Source: Fimbriimonadales bacterium
Lineage (GTDB): Bacteria > Armatimonadota > Fimbriimonadia > Fimbriimonadales > GBS-DC
Length of the DNA stretch: 7,577 bases
Assembly (NCBI GenBank): GCA_025060055.1
Contig: JANXCK010000038.1
Coordinates: 1 to 7,577 of the forward strand
Reading direction: 5' to 3'
Shown here: positions 1 through 6,893 of the stretch, piece after piece
How the letters are laid out: every line of letters begins with the position of its first letter
Numbering within the stretch: position 1 is the stretch's first letter
Program-made: the position numbers and the translations under genes
The notes under the pieces: model-generated
Told to the model about the DNA's origin: nothing
The model's database searches: none
Seen by the model: only the letters and a program-made list of their open reading frames with translations

Positions 1-809
1 CGCATCCCGTACCACGCCCCCAACACCCCTGACGCGGGCAAGTCCGTCAACAAGTACCACGGCTCTTTTGCCGACGCCCCCCAGAACACTACCAAAGTAC
101 AGCGCACCCCGTACCGAAACGCGAACCCTTCTACGGCGACCTGCCTGCCCTGCGCGGGGCAAAAGTCCGTCAACGGCTGCGCCTGTCGCTGCCACCGCGC
201 CCGAAACTGCCCTTGCGGGTTGACCCGCAGCAGCGGATGCCAGCCGTAGCGGCGTATCGTCGTAAACAGCCACGCTGCCCACAGTCCCCGATCGGCAAGC
301 ACATACACGGGCAACCCGCGCGGCACGCCCCGTCGCACCTGCGCCAGCAACCGTTCCCATTCCCCGCGCCACGCGCCCCGCTGGGTTGCCGGCAGCACTC
401 GCCACGCCACAGGGATTGCCGTCTGATGGCACACCACGCTGATAACCAACACGGTGTGGTGTTGGCGTAGGGGGGTCGCGTCGATGGCAAGCCAGAGTGC
501 GGTGGGGCGCAGCAGGTGCAGCACGGCGCGCAGCAAGGCGTGGCAGCAAGCGGTTTCATCCCAAGCGTGTTGGCGCAGTCGCTTGAGGCGTTGACGCCAG
601 GTGTTGGGCAAGGTGGTCGTCCAGAGAGCGAGCCAGATACTCACTTGGGACTGGGCGAGTGTGCCGAGCGTGAGCAAGGCGAAGACGAGGCAGGCAAGGG
701 TGTGCTGCTGGTTGGCTGGGAGATGCGGCATCCAGTTGCGGGCGAGTTGGCGGATGAGGTATGCTTTGTGCAGATTGGGTTGTGCGCGTTGTGGGTTTGT
801 GTTTCTCAT
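1..809 (-). CDS. IS4-like DDE transposase, C-terminus outside window
   Basis: The frame is open from ATG at 809 to the window edge, giving 269 complete codons. An N-terminal helical region rich in Arg and Gln (residues 1-100) is followed by an RNase H-like core. LAIDATPLR carries the first catalytic Asp (D110), and YVLADRGL carries the second (D173) in the VLADRG form typical of IS4-type transposases. WYLLTDLP (251-258) and then WYGM at the edge match the start of the family's C-terminal block, in which a Y-x2-R-x3-E signature supplies the catalytic Glu; that Glu is outside the window. There is no convincing Shine-Dalgarno sequence before the ATG, so the start is likely but not certain. TTCAAA and TATTTT spaced by 16 bp lie directly upstream and would give a near-leaderless message, which is only a weak promoter candidate. 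No frameshift or stop is seen, so the gene may be intact. It is the only mobile gene here and shows no functional link to its neighbours. Confidence 0.82.
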   Translation of the reverse strand, partial: MRNTNPQRAQPNLHKAYLIRQLARNWMPHLPANQQHTLACLVFALLTLGTLAQSQVSIWLALWTTTLPNTWRQRLKRLRQHAWDETACCHALLRAVLHLLRPTALWLAIDATPLRQHHTVLVISVVCHQTAIPVAWRVLPATQRGAWRGEWERLLAQVRRGVPRGLPVYVLADRGLWAAWLFTTIRRYGWHPLLRVNPQGQFRARWQRQAQPLTDFCPAQGRQVAVEGFAFRYGVRCTLVVFWGASAKEPWYLLTDLPASGVLGAWYGM

Positions 810-865
810 AGAGGAAAAATACCCCACAGCGCGCTTTTTTGAACCTATCCTGTGTACCCTTATCA
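1..865 (-). mobile_element. Insertion sequence, IS4-like, partial (left edge of window)
   Basis: This stretch holds a DDE transposase gene plus about 55 bp of upstream sequence, and is cut by the start of the window. The outer boundary on the right is inferred: around 865 the sequence changes abruptly from IS-like upstream sequence to a G-rich repeat arm also found near 7149-7193. The other end lies outside the window, so terminal inverted repeats and a target-site duplication cannot be verified. A candidate terminus, read on the minus strand, is TGATAAGGGTACACAGGATA just inside 865. The family call rests only on the transposase. Confidence 0.6.
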
Positions 866-873
866 GGAGGGGG

Positions 874-918
874 CTGGGGATGAGGGCACAACGACATTCG
901 AAATGCCGATTGGTATAA
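874..918 (+). repeat. Arm of dispersed palindromic repeat (MITE/REP-like), half copy
   Basis: This 45-bp segment, from CTGGGGATGAGGGCA to GATTGGTATAA, aligns without gaps to 7149-7193 and is identical at 36 of 45 positions by my count. Its reverse complement also resembles the left arm at 7038-7077. Only the right arm of the element is present. The central hairpin and left arm are absent, and insertion-sequence-like DNA begins just outside at about 865. It sits between the insertion sequence and the 3' end of the 683-residue gene. Confidence 0.75.
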
Positions 919-919
919 T
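891..919 (+). promoter_or_regulatory. Promoter-like sequence in the repeat arm, pointing rightward
   Basis: A perfect TATAAT (914-919) is preceded at 17 bp by ACGACA (891-896), which matches 4 of 6 consensus -35 bases. The paralogous arm has TCGACG-17-TATAAC at 7166-7194, so the arrangement is shared by both arms. A transcript from 919 would run antisense into the 3' end of the exported-protein gene. The match could be accidental. Confidence 0.25.
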
Positions 920-945
920 CTTGGAAACACCTCACACCCGATCCT

Positions 946-2997
946 TCAGGGCTCATCGCGTTCTTCAGGATAGCCATCCAGCTCGTAGGAGAATTGCCAA
1001 ATTTCGACGGAGAGTTCCCCGTTCGGCTCTAAAACCGACACACTCCACTGGTTGTCGCGCATCACAAAGACCCAGCGAGCAATCCACGAGTTGAAGGTAT
1101 CCGCCTGGTAGAGCTGGGCGCGTATCTTTTCAAAATCAGAATTGCTCATGACAGGACGCCAGAGAAGGATGGTATCCCTCAGTCGCTGCTGGACTTGGGC
1201 GGGCAGCGATGAGACGGGCATTCTAACAGTGTCCTTACGATTTATCGCCTGCAACATTCGGCTGCGCTGGTTCTCAGGTAGCCCCTCGAGAACAGAGGTT
1301 ATCAGCCACGCCCCCGCAATTTCTGCTGGATTAAAGCTGAACTCAAATACCTGAGATTCCTTCGTGAATCCGAGAATGATGATATTCGTGTCATGAAGTA
1401 GCTGTCTAATCTGCGTACTCGAGGTTTCCTGATAAAACCGTCGCCAATCGCTGTAGCTTTGCTGTGAGCGGCAAAGCCTTCGTAGGGACGCTAAGGGATA
1501 ATCGCGAACCCTTGCGAGAAACGGAGCCCAGTGGCGCACAATCCAGACGCCTTGCCGCTGCTCAAGCAGTTGGGGCGAACTCAGTCGCCGCCAGCTCTTT
1601 GCGAGTGAATCGGCTATGAAACTTTGCCTTGCAAACACTTCCAAGGCTTCCATAATCACTTCCTGATTTTGCTCGTAAGCCCAAACGCGCACAGACTCAA
1701 TCAGCGGCTCCAAGCTCAACTCTTTCCTAAACGGTCGCTGCACAATATCTGACTGCAACCACTGCTGATGTTGCTGCAACGCCGCTCGGAATTGGTTGTA
1801 CCAGTCAGGCTCGACCTTTTTCAGTAGCTGCGGCGTGGCGTCGGAGAAGAAGTTGTAAATCCCGAAGCGCAGCGTCACAGGAGGAATATCATTGCGGTAC
1901 TTGCCGGCCAGCGAGCGAATCTGAACCTGAACCCCGTAAGTGTAGCCAAAGGTGGTGAGCGACCACTCGCCCATAACGCCGAGCCTTACTTTGAGCAGCT
2001 CGTTATCGGGCTGAGTGATATAGGTGCGATTCCAATCGCTTAGGAGCAGCGCAAGTTGCTCCGCAGGCAAGGTCAGCACTTGCTCGCGTTCCACCGCGCC
2101 TTGTAGGATGCAGTTCAGTGGTTGAACTTCTGCTTGAAAAACTTTCAGCAGCGAGTTTTGTATTTCTTCCAAAGCCTGCGCCCGAGCGGTCCTCCCCAAA
2201 AACAGCGTAATCAGCAAAGTCGCAGCAGCGGAATCGAGCCCTGATGCGGAATCTTGGAGTATCTTCTTCCAAAGTTCGCGGTCGCCTGAAGCAACCTGTT
2301 GTTGTACCCACTGAAGCTCTTGTTCAGAAAAACCATATCGAGAAAGCGGATGAGTCTTTAAAAATTGCTGAATATTGGCTTCTGCATTCTCGGCGTCGGT
2401 CGACTCATCCAGAAAGGCTTGATAGTCTGCCTCCAGTTGAAAATAGCGGCGCCAGTTGCGCTTGGCATTCGCGATCGGCGCATCGCGCAGGAGACCGAGC
2501 AAAGCGCGTGTCTCCTCACGACGCTGTTGTAAGGCCTCGCTGTCAACCCATTCATCTATTTCCCAGCGGGAAATCAGCTGTTCGACGCCCGCTTCGCCTT
2601 GCTTCATCGCCTCAAGCAGCGAGGAGATGAAGGTGTTTTCCAGTTCCTGCGACTTTTGCACCCGCTGAGCGAACTGCTCGCGCAGGCGCAGGTTGCGACG
2701 CGCAACTTCCGGGTCAGGCTCCAGCACCCAGCGGTTCTGTTCCTCGTTGAGCGGTCGGAAACGAACCTCCAGCGCACTTTCCAGTAACTCGCGCACCTGC
2801 TGCCATTCGCGAGACCGCAGGTGTACCAGCGCGAGGCGTTGCTTCAAGGCAGGCGCGCACTCGACACGCTTGTCGCCCACAGACATTCGTTGTGCAATCT
2901 CCGCGAACGAGTAGTAATCCAGAGGAAACCGCACCGACTGCGGACACGCCGCCGTCCACAGTGCCCATATACCAACTAAAAGCCCTATCTTTCGCAT
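946..2997 (-). CDS. Exported protein of unknown function with secretin-like N-domain
   Basis: I do not recognise this 683-residue protein as a named family. It starts at ATG 2997, chosen because AAGGAGAA lies 6 nt upstream and the start gives a proper signal peptide: MRK, then a hydrophobic stretch to about residue 17, with C18 in TAAC. That could be a lipoprotein site, although the lipobox is poor. A longer start at 3030 would bury the signal. Residues 30-95 (SFAEIAQRMS..., LRSREWQQVRELLESAL, then a short strand ending WVLEPD) resemble an STN/secretin-like short domain in spacing and hydrophobic pattern. Residues 97-290 are mostly helical and Gln/Glu/Arg-rich. Two stretches, about 297-362 and 581-670, look related: each has an LQ-containing helix, an LPA turn, a helix, then strands with a central Trp. 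The gene follows pdhC by 56 bp and is probably cotranscribed, but nothing ties it to pyruvate metabolism. An envelope or periplasmic role is inferred from the signal peptide only. Confidence 0.85.
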   Translation of the reverse strand: MRKIGLLVGIWALWTAACPQSVRFPLDYYSFAEIAQRMSVGDKRVECAPALKQRLALVHLRSREWQQVRELLESALEVRFRPLNEEQNRWVLEPDPEVARRNLRLREQFAQRVQKSQELENTFISSLLEAMKQGEAGVEQLISRWEIDEWVDSEALQQRREETRALLGLLRDAPIANAKRNWRRYFQLEADYQAFLDESTDAENAEANIQQFLKTHPLSRYGFSEQELQWVQQQVASGDRELWKKILQDSASGLDSAAATLLITLFLGRTARAQALEEIQNSLLKVFQAEVQPLNCILQGAVEREQVLTLPAEQLALLLSDWNRTYITQPDNELLKVRLGVMGEWSLTTFGYTYGVQVQIRSLAGKYRNDIPPVTLRFGIYNFFSDATPQLLKKVEPDWYNQFRAALQQHQQWLQSDIVQRPFRKELSLEPLIESVRVWAYEQNQEVIMEALEVFARQSFIADSLAKSWRRLSSPQLLEQRQGVWIVRHWAPFLARVRDYPLASLRRLCRSQQSYSDWRRFYQETSSTQIRQLLHDTNIIILGFTKESQVFEFSFNPAEIAGAWLITSVLEGLPENQRSRMLQAINRKDTVRMPVSSLPAQVQQRLRDTILLWRPVMSNSDFEKIRAQLYQADTFNSWIARWVFVMRDNQWSVSVLEPNGELSVEIWQFSYELDGYPEERDEP

Positions 2998-3001
2998 AAG
3001 A

Positions 3002-3009
3002 TTCTCCTT
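3002..3009 (-). promoter_or_regulatory. Ribosome binding site deciding the start at 2997
   Basis: On the minus strand AAGGAGAA precedes the ATG at 2997, with 6 nt between AAGGAG and the ATG. This near-perfect site makes 2997 the start rather than the in-frame ATG at 3030, and so places the signal peptide at the very N-terminus. Confidence 0.85.
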
Positions 3010-3053
3010 GCGCTGAATGACTTTGTGCAACTTCTGAGCAGAACGGCTTTATA

Positions 3054-4316
3054 TTATACCATCAGCATCGGACTCTCCAGCACTTGCTTCAGCGTCTGCA
3101 GGAACTGCGCCCCGACGGCGCCGTCAATCACGCGATGGTCGCACGACATCGTGACCTTCATGCGCTGGCGCGGCACGATCGAGCCGTCGTCGTTCACGAT
3201 GGGTACGCGCCGCGTCGCCCCGACCGCCAAAATCGCGCTCGCAGGCGGATTGATAATCGCCGTGAACTGCTCAATCCCGAACATGCCCAGATTGGAGACC
3301 GTGAAGGTGTTGCCCGTCATCTCGTCAGGCAGGAGTTTGCCGTCGCGCGCTTTTTGAATGAGCGTTTGCGACTCCTGCGCAATCCGCCGCAGCGACTTGC
3401 CCTCGCAGTGTTTCAGAACCGCTACCAGCAACCCCTGTTCCACTGCGACAGCGATTCCGATGTGGATCCCGTCGGGATGCACAAGTTGCCCGTCTTGATA
3501 GCGGGCGTTCACGACGGGATGCTGCTCCAACGCGACAGCACAGGCTTTCACAATCAGGTCGTTCACGCTGACGCGCAGGCTCTCGTTAATCTGGTTGAGC
3601 TGCTGACGCAGCGCGAGCGCGTTCTCCATGTCGATCTCGATCGTGAGGTAGAAGTGCGGGATGGTCTGGTACGCCTCAGTGGTGCGTTGCGCGGTAATCT
3701 GGCGCAAGCGGTTGAGGCTCTCCACGCGCTCTCCCGCTGCAATAGGGGCAGGCGCAGGAGCTGCCACAGGGGCAACCGCGGGCGCAGGAGCTGGTGCAGC
3801 CGCCTTGCGCGCCTCGATGAACGCCAGCACATCGCGCTCCACGATGCGTCCTTTGGGACCCGTGCCTTGAATCTGCGCCAAGTCGATGCCGTGTTCGGAG
3901 GCGATTTTGCGAGCTAACGGCGAAGCGAGGATGCGCTCGCCGCGCTCGGCAGGCGTTGGGGCAGGCGTAGTAGCTGAGGGCGCAGCCACAGGCGTAGGCA
4001 TCTCTGCGGGCGCGAGAACGGGTGTCGCAGTGGAGGTAGGTGCGCCCGCCTTGCCATCCGTCTGGCTCGGCAGGCTTTCGCCCGCTTGCAAAATGTACGC
4101 CAGCGGCGTGTTCACAGGCACGACTGCGCCTTCCGCCACGCTAATCCCCCGCAGCACGCCTGAGACGGGCGCCTCAATCTCCACAGTCGCCTTGTCCGTA
4201 GCGATTTCGGCTATCGGTTCGCCTTCTGCGACGGTGTCGCCCTCCTGCTTGAGCCACCGAACCAGCGTGCCTTCCTCCATCGCATCGCCCATTTTAGGCA
4301 TGATAATCGTGTGCAT
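3054..4316 (-). CDS. pdhC: Dihydrolipoamide acetyltransferase, pyruvate dehydrogenase E2
   Basis: This is the E2 core of a 2-oxoacid dehydrogenase complex, 420 residues, most likely moving acetyl groups from E1 to CoA in the cytoplasm. A single N-terminal lipoyl domain (residues 1-78) has the swinging-arm lysine K42 in ATDKATVE. An Ala/Pro/Thr-rich linker (80-125) leads to the peripheral subunit-binding domain (about 128-168, LASPLARKIASEHGIDL and GTGPKGRIVERDV). A second Ala/Pro linker (171-194) leads to the acyltransferase domain (about 197-420). The catalytic motif DHRVIDG holds H394 and D398, and FTVSNLGMFGIEQF is also typical. The length is normal for one lipoyl domain. Partner context (E1 beta just upstream) and sequence favour pyruvate over branched-chain 2-oxoacids, but E2 sequences alone separate these poorly. 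The gene starts 10 bp after the pdhB stop. No E3 gene follows. Confidence 0.95.
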   Translation of the reverse strand: MHTIIMPKMGDAMEEGTLVRWLKQEGDTVAEGEPIAEIATDKATVEIEAPVSGVLRGISVAEGAVVPVNTPLAYILQAGESLPSQTDGKAGAPTSTATPVLAPAEMPTPVAAPSATTPAPTPAERGERILASPLARKIASEHGIDLAQIQGTGPKGRIVERDVLAFIEARKAAAPAPAPAVAPVAAPAPAPIAAGERVESLNRLRQITAQRTTEAYQTIPHFYLTIEIDMENALALRQQLNQINESLRVSVNDLIVKACAVALEQHPVVNARYQDGQLVHPDGIHIGIAVAVEQGLLVAVLKHCEGKSLRRIAQESQTLIQKARDGKLLPDEMTGNTFTVSNLGMFGIEQFTAIINPPASAILAVGATRRVPIVNDDGSIVPRQRMKVTMSCDHRVIDGAVGAQFLQTLKQVLESPMLMV

Positions 4317-4321
4317 CTCCG

Positions 4322-4327
4322 CCTCCT
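4322..4327 (-). promoter_or_regulatory. Ribosome binding site of pdhC overlapping the pdhB stop
   Basis: On the minus strand the junction reads GTGAGGAGGCGGAGATG. The TGA of pdhB shares its last base with AGGAGG, which lies 5 nt before the E2 ATG. This arrangement suggests translational coupling, keeping E1 beta and E2 output matched. Confidence 0.8.
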
Positions 4328-5301
4328 CACGCCAACACTTGTTTCACTGCCTCGATTACATGCTGCTCGTTGGGCACAGCTAACGCCTCCAGATGCTTAT
4401 TATACGGCATCGGCACATCCGCGCCCGCCACGCGCAGCACAGGGGCATCCAGATAATCGAACGCATGCTCTTGAATCTGCGCTGCGATTTCCGCGCCGAA
4501 GCCCACGAATCGCCAATCATCGTGGAGTGCAATCGCGCGGTGCGTGCGCCGCACCGACTCGAACACCGTCTCCCAATCACACGGCACGAGCGTGCGCAAA
4601 TCCACGACCTCCACTTCAATACCCTGCTCAGCGAGTTGCTCGGCAGCGTGGAGCGCCAACACGACCCCGCGCGAGTAGGTCACGATTGTCACATCGCGCC
4701 CGCGCCGTTTGATTTCCGCCACGCCGAACGGGATTGTGTATTCGCCTTCGGGCACTTCGCCTTTGGTCAGGTAGAGGCGCGGGTGCTCAATGAACATCAC
4801 GGGGTTATGGTCGCGGATGGCGGTTTTGAGCAGTCCCTTCGCATCAGCGGGCGTGCTGGGCAAAACCACTTTCAAGCCGGGCGCGTGCGCCAGCCACGCC
4901 TCCAGGCTGTGCGAGTGCTGCGCTGCTAACTGCCTGCCCGGTCCTGCTGGACCGCGAACCACGATAGGCACGGCACACGCCCCACCCGATTTATACAGAA
5001 TCTTGGCAGCGTGGTTGACAATCTGGTCGAATGCCAGCAGCGCAAAGCTCCATGTCATCACTTCCACAACGGGCTTCAGCCCCTCAATCGCCGCGCCGAT
5101 GGCAATAGCAATAAACCCTGGCTCCGAAATCGGGGTATCCCAGACGCGCTTGGGTCCGTATTTCTGAAACAACCCTTCGGTTACGCGAAAAGTGCCCTGA
5201 TAGCGTCCAATATCTTCGCCCATCAAGAACATGCGGGGGTTGCGGTCTAACTCCTCTATGAGTGCCTCTCGGATGGCTTCGCGATAGAGTCTCGTCGCCA
5301 T
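4327..5301 (-). CDS. pdhB: Pyruvate dehydrogenase E1 component, beta subunit
   Basis: This is the beta half of the thiamine-diphosphate-dependent alpha2beta2 E1 that decarboxylates pyruvate and reductively acetylates the E2 lipoyl group. At 324 residues it has the standard family length. Visible hallmarks are FLMGEDIG (25-32), FRVTEGL (38-44), RVWDTPISE with the conserved Glu E60 that contacts ThDP, DQIVNHAAK (92-100), and the AAQHS motif with H129. PGLKVVLPSTPADAKGLL (141-158) and the C-terminal transketolase domain (about 200-324) complete the fold. VMTWSFALLAFDQIVN resembles pyruvate rather than branched-chain enzymes. The ATG at 5301 is chosen over an in-frame ATG at 5376 because AGGAG lies 6 nt upstream and homologues begin about here. 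It appears to be the first gene of the operon with pdhC. The alpha subunit gene that normally precedes it is absent: the upstream gene is divergent and unrelated. Confidence 0.95.
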   Translation of the reverse strand: MATRLYREAIREALIEELDRNPRMFLMGEDIGRYQGTFRVTEGLFQKYGPKRVWDTPISEPGFIAIAIGAAIEGLKPVVEVMTWSFALLAFDQIVNHAAKILYKSGGACAVPIVVRGPAGPGRQLAAQHSHSLEAWLAHAPGLKVVLPSTPADAKGLLKTAIRDHNPVMFIEHPRLYLTKGEVPEGEYTIPFGVAEIKRRGRDVTIVTYSRGVVLALHAAEQLAEQGIEVEVVDLRTLVPCDWETVFESVRRTHRAIALHDDWRFVGFGAEIAAQIQEHAFDYLDAPVLRVAGADVPMPYNKHLEALAVPNEQHVIEAVKQVLA

Positions 5302-5412
5302 AGTGCGCTCCTGAAGCGTTGATTGCGTCCCATAGTGTACCCAAACTGAGCAGTCTGGTTGGATTACAGTCGGCACGCGCCGCAGATTCAGAGTGAGGTA
5401 TCCTTATGCCTG
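5302..5412. promoter_or_regulatory. Divergent intergenic region, promoters for both directions
   Basis: These 111 bp separate the divergent pdhB and dCMP deaminase genes and must hold at least one promoter for each unless transcription enters from elsewhere. The best minus-strand -10 candidate is TACACT within GGGTACACTATGG (around 5330-5342), with no good -35. On the plus strand TTGATT followed 17 bp later by CAAACT is a weak candidate. I see no clear operator palindrome. Assignment is by position more than by motif. Confidence 0.4.
5308..5312 (-). promoter_or_regulatory. Ribosome binding site deciding the pdhB start
   Basis: AGGAG on the minus strand lies 6 nt before the ATG at 5301. It supports this start over the upstream in-frame ATG at 5376. 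Confidence 0.8.
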
Positions 5413-5880
5413 ATGAACCGCCCCAGCTGGGACGAGTATTTTATGCAAATCGCGCACATGGTAGCAACGCGGGCGACCTGTCCCCGACGCAGTGTGGGCG
5501 CAGTGATTGTGCTGGACAAACGCATTTTAGCGACGGGCTACAACGGCGCACCAATTGGACTGGCGCACTGTACGGAAGTCGGCTGCTACATCGTGGCGGG
5601 GCACTGCATCCGCGCGCTGCATGCGGAGCAGAACGCCATCTTGCAAGCCGCGCTGAACGGCGTGTCCACGCGCGGCGCCACCATCTATGTGACCTGCCAA
5701 CCCTGCAATCACTGTGCGAAGATGATTATCAACGCGGGCATCCAGCGCGTGGTGTTCGAGGGCGACTACCCCGATGAGTTCGCACTGGAGCTGTTCGCGG
5801 AAGCGGGCGTGCAGCTTTGCCGCTATCACGAAGGTACAATTACGGAAGTGGACTTAACGCCGTTTAAACCGAAGCGATGA
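5413..5880 (+). CDS. comEB: Deoxycytidylate (dCMP) deaminase, ComEB type
   Basis: This zinc enzyme deaminates dCMP to dUMP, feeding thymidylate synthase. The protein has 155 residues from ATG 5413, the usual size. The cytidine/deoxycytidylate deaminase fold is clear: HAEQNAIL has the zinc ligand H70 and the proton-shuttling E72, and PCNHC has the zinc ligands C98 and C101. The N-terminus SWDEYFMQIAHMVATRATCP and the insert CTEVGCYIVAGHC (53-65), rich in Cys and His, are characteristic of bacterial dCMP deaminases such as ComEB and may bind a second metal. The start is chosen by the family N-terminus; GAGG at about 5394-5397 is too far away to be a good Shine-Dalgarno, so initiation may be weak or use another site. 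The stop overlaps the start of the next gene by ATGA. Placement beside a WecA/TagO-type gene is an arrangement I recall from several Firmicutes and thermophiles. Confidence 0.93.
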   Translation: MNRPSWDEYFMQIAHMVATRATCPRRSVGAVIVLDKRILATGYNGAPIGLAHCTEVGCYIVAGHCIRALHAEQNAILQAALNGVSTRGATIYVTCQPCNHCAKMIINAGIQRVVFEGDYPDEFALELFAEAGVQLCRYHEGTITEVDLTPFKPKR

Positions 5881-6893
5881 AGACTATCACAGCGGTTTTT
5901 ATACTATCGCTTGTGACCACCTACCTGCTGACGCCGTGGGTGCGCCGACTGGCGATACGGATGGGTGCGTTGGACATCCCCGACGCGCGACGGGTACATA
6001 CCGAGCCGATTCCGCGTTGGGGCGGGCTGGCAATCTACTGCGGCGTAGCCGTGGGGATGCTTGCAGGGCTGTTGCGGCTCTATTTGCTTGCGCCGTCCGA
6101 TGAGGTGTTCTTGGGGCGTGCCCTTCAGTTTCTGGGGCTGCTGCTGGTGGGCACGGGCGTCTTGATTGTGGGCATGCTGGACGATAAGCGGCAGTTCTCT
6201 GCCCTTGTCCAGATGGGTGTGCTGCTGTTGGCAGGGCTGGTAGTGCAGCTGTTCGGAGTGCAGATAGAGGGCTTCGCTGCACCCATCGGCGGTAAGTTCA
6301 GTGAGGCGCGCTGGATCCCGCTTGGCGCGTGGGCTGTGCCCATCACAGCGGCGTGGATGTTTGTCATCAGCAAGACGATGGACACCATCGACGGCTTGGA
6401 CGGCTTAGCGGCGGGTGTGGGCGCAATCGCAGCGTTCACACTTGCACTGATGGCGTTGCAGGCTGCAGACATCCTCGATCAACCGTATCCCAACTGGCTG
6501 ATTGCTATCACGGCGGCGGCGATTGCGGGCGCGGCAGGTGGCTTCTTGCGCTACAATTTCAATCCCGCGCGGATCTTTATGGGCACGGGCGGTGCGCAGT
6601 TTCTCGGCTTTATGTTGGGCGGGCTGTCCGTGATTGGCGCATTCAAGACCGCCACCGCGTTCGCAATCCTGATACCTGTGCTGGTGTTCGGCTTACCCCT
6701 GTTGGATGCAGGGCTGGCAGTTCTGCGTCGCGCCCTCACAGGACAGCCAATTCACAAACCCGACAAAAAGCACATCCATCACCAGTTGCTGGAGCGCGGG
6801 CTGAGCCAACGCCAAACCGTGCTGATTCTGTACGGAATTGCAATCGCTATGGCGGTTGTAGCGCTGATTCTGTTTCGGCGCGCAATGGGCTGA
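5877..6893 (+). CDS. wecA: Polyprenyl-phosphate sugar-1-phosphate transferase, WecA/TagO/MraY family
   Basis: This 338-residue integral membrane protein has about ten hydrophobic segments spread from residue 4 to 333. The family moves a HexNAc-1-phosphate from a UDP-sugar to undecaprenyl phosphate, the first step of O-antigen, teichoic acid or related glycan assembly. Motifs include RRVHTEPIPRWGG (38-50), GMLDDKRQFSAL with the Asp pair D102/D103, IDGLDGLAAGVG with D172 and D175, FNPARIFMG (228-236), and the C-terminal HIHH block (DKKHIHHQLLERGLS, 296-310). The loop with HIHH and the length fit WecA/TagO rather than MraY. Two positions are unusual. The segment normally reading like NAINLIDG is KTMDTIDG, and the block normally reading FMGDxGS is FMGTGGA, so the Asp that binds magnesium in MraY structures is T237. 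The gene begins inside the dCMP deaminase stop (ATGA), indicating translational coupling. The sugar donor cannot be told from sequence. Confidence 0.9.
   Translation: MKTITAVFILSLVTTYLLTPWVRRLAIRMGALDIPDARRVHTEPIPRWGGLAIYCGVAVGMLAGLLRLYLLAPSDEVFLGRALQFLGLLLVGTGVLIVGMLDDKRQFSALVQMGVLLLAGLVVQLFGVQIEGFAAPIGGKFSEARWIPLGAWAVPITAAWMFVISKTMDTIDGLDGLAAGVGAIAAFTLALMALQAADILDQPYPNWLIAITAAAIAGAAGGFLRYNFNPARIFMGTGGAQFLGFMLGGLSVIGAFKTATAFAILIPVLVFGLPLLDAGLAVLRRALTGQPIHKPDKKHIHHQLLERGLSQRQTVLILYGIAIAMAVVALILFRRAMG

Noticed and set aside
170..559. Cys-rich open frame on the minus strand (129 codons)
   Set aside because: It is a shadow of the transposase gene, which runs in another minus frame through the same bases and has clear DDE motifs. 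High GC keeps alternative frames open.
3084..3917. Long plus-strand open frame (277 codons) opposite pdhC
   Set aside because: Its protein is Arg/His-rich with no domain, and it lies wholly antisense to a well-conserved E2 gene. It is a GC-driven antisense frame.
5359..5412. Upstream in-frame ATG at 5359 as start of the dCMP deaminase
   Set aside because: The 18 extra residues lack family similarity, and the conserved N-terminus begins at the ATG at 5413.
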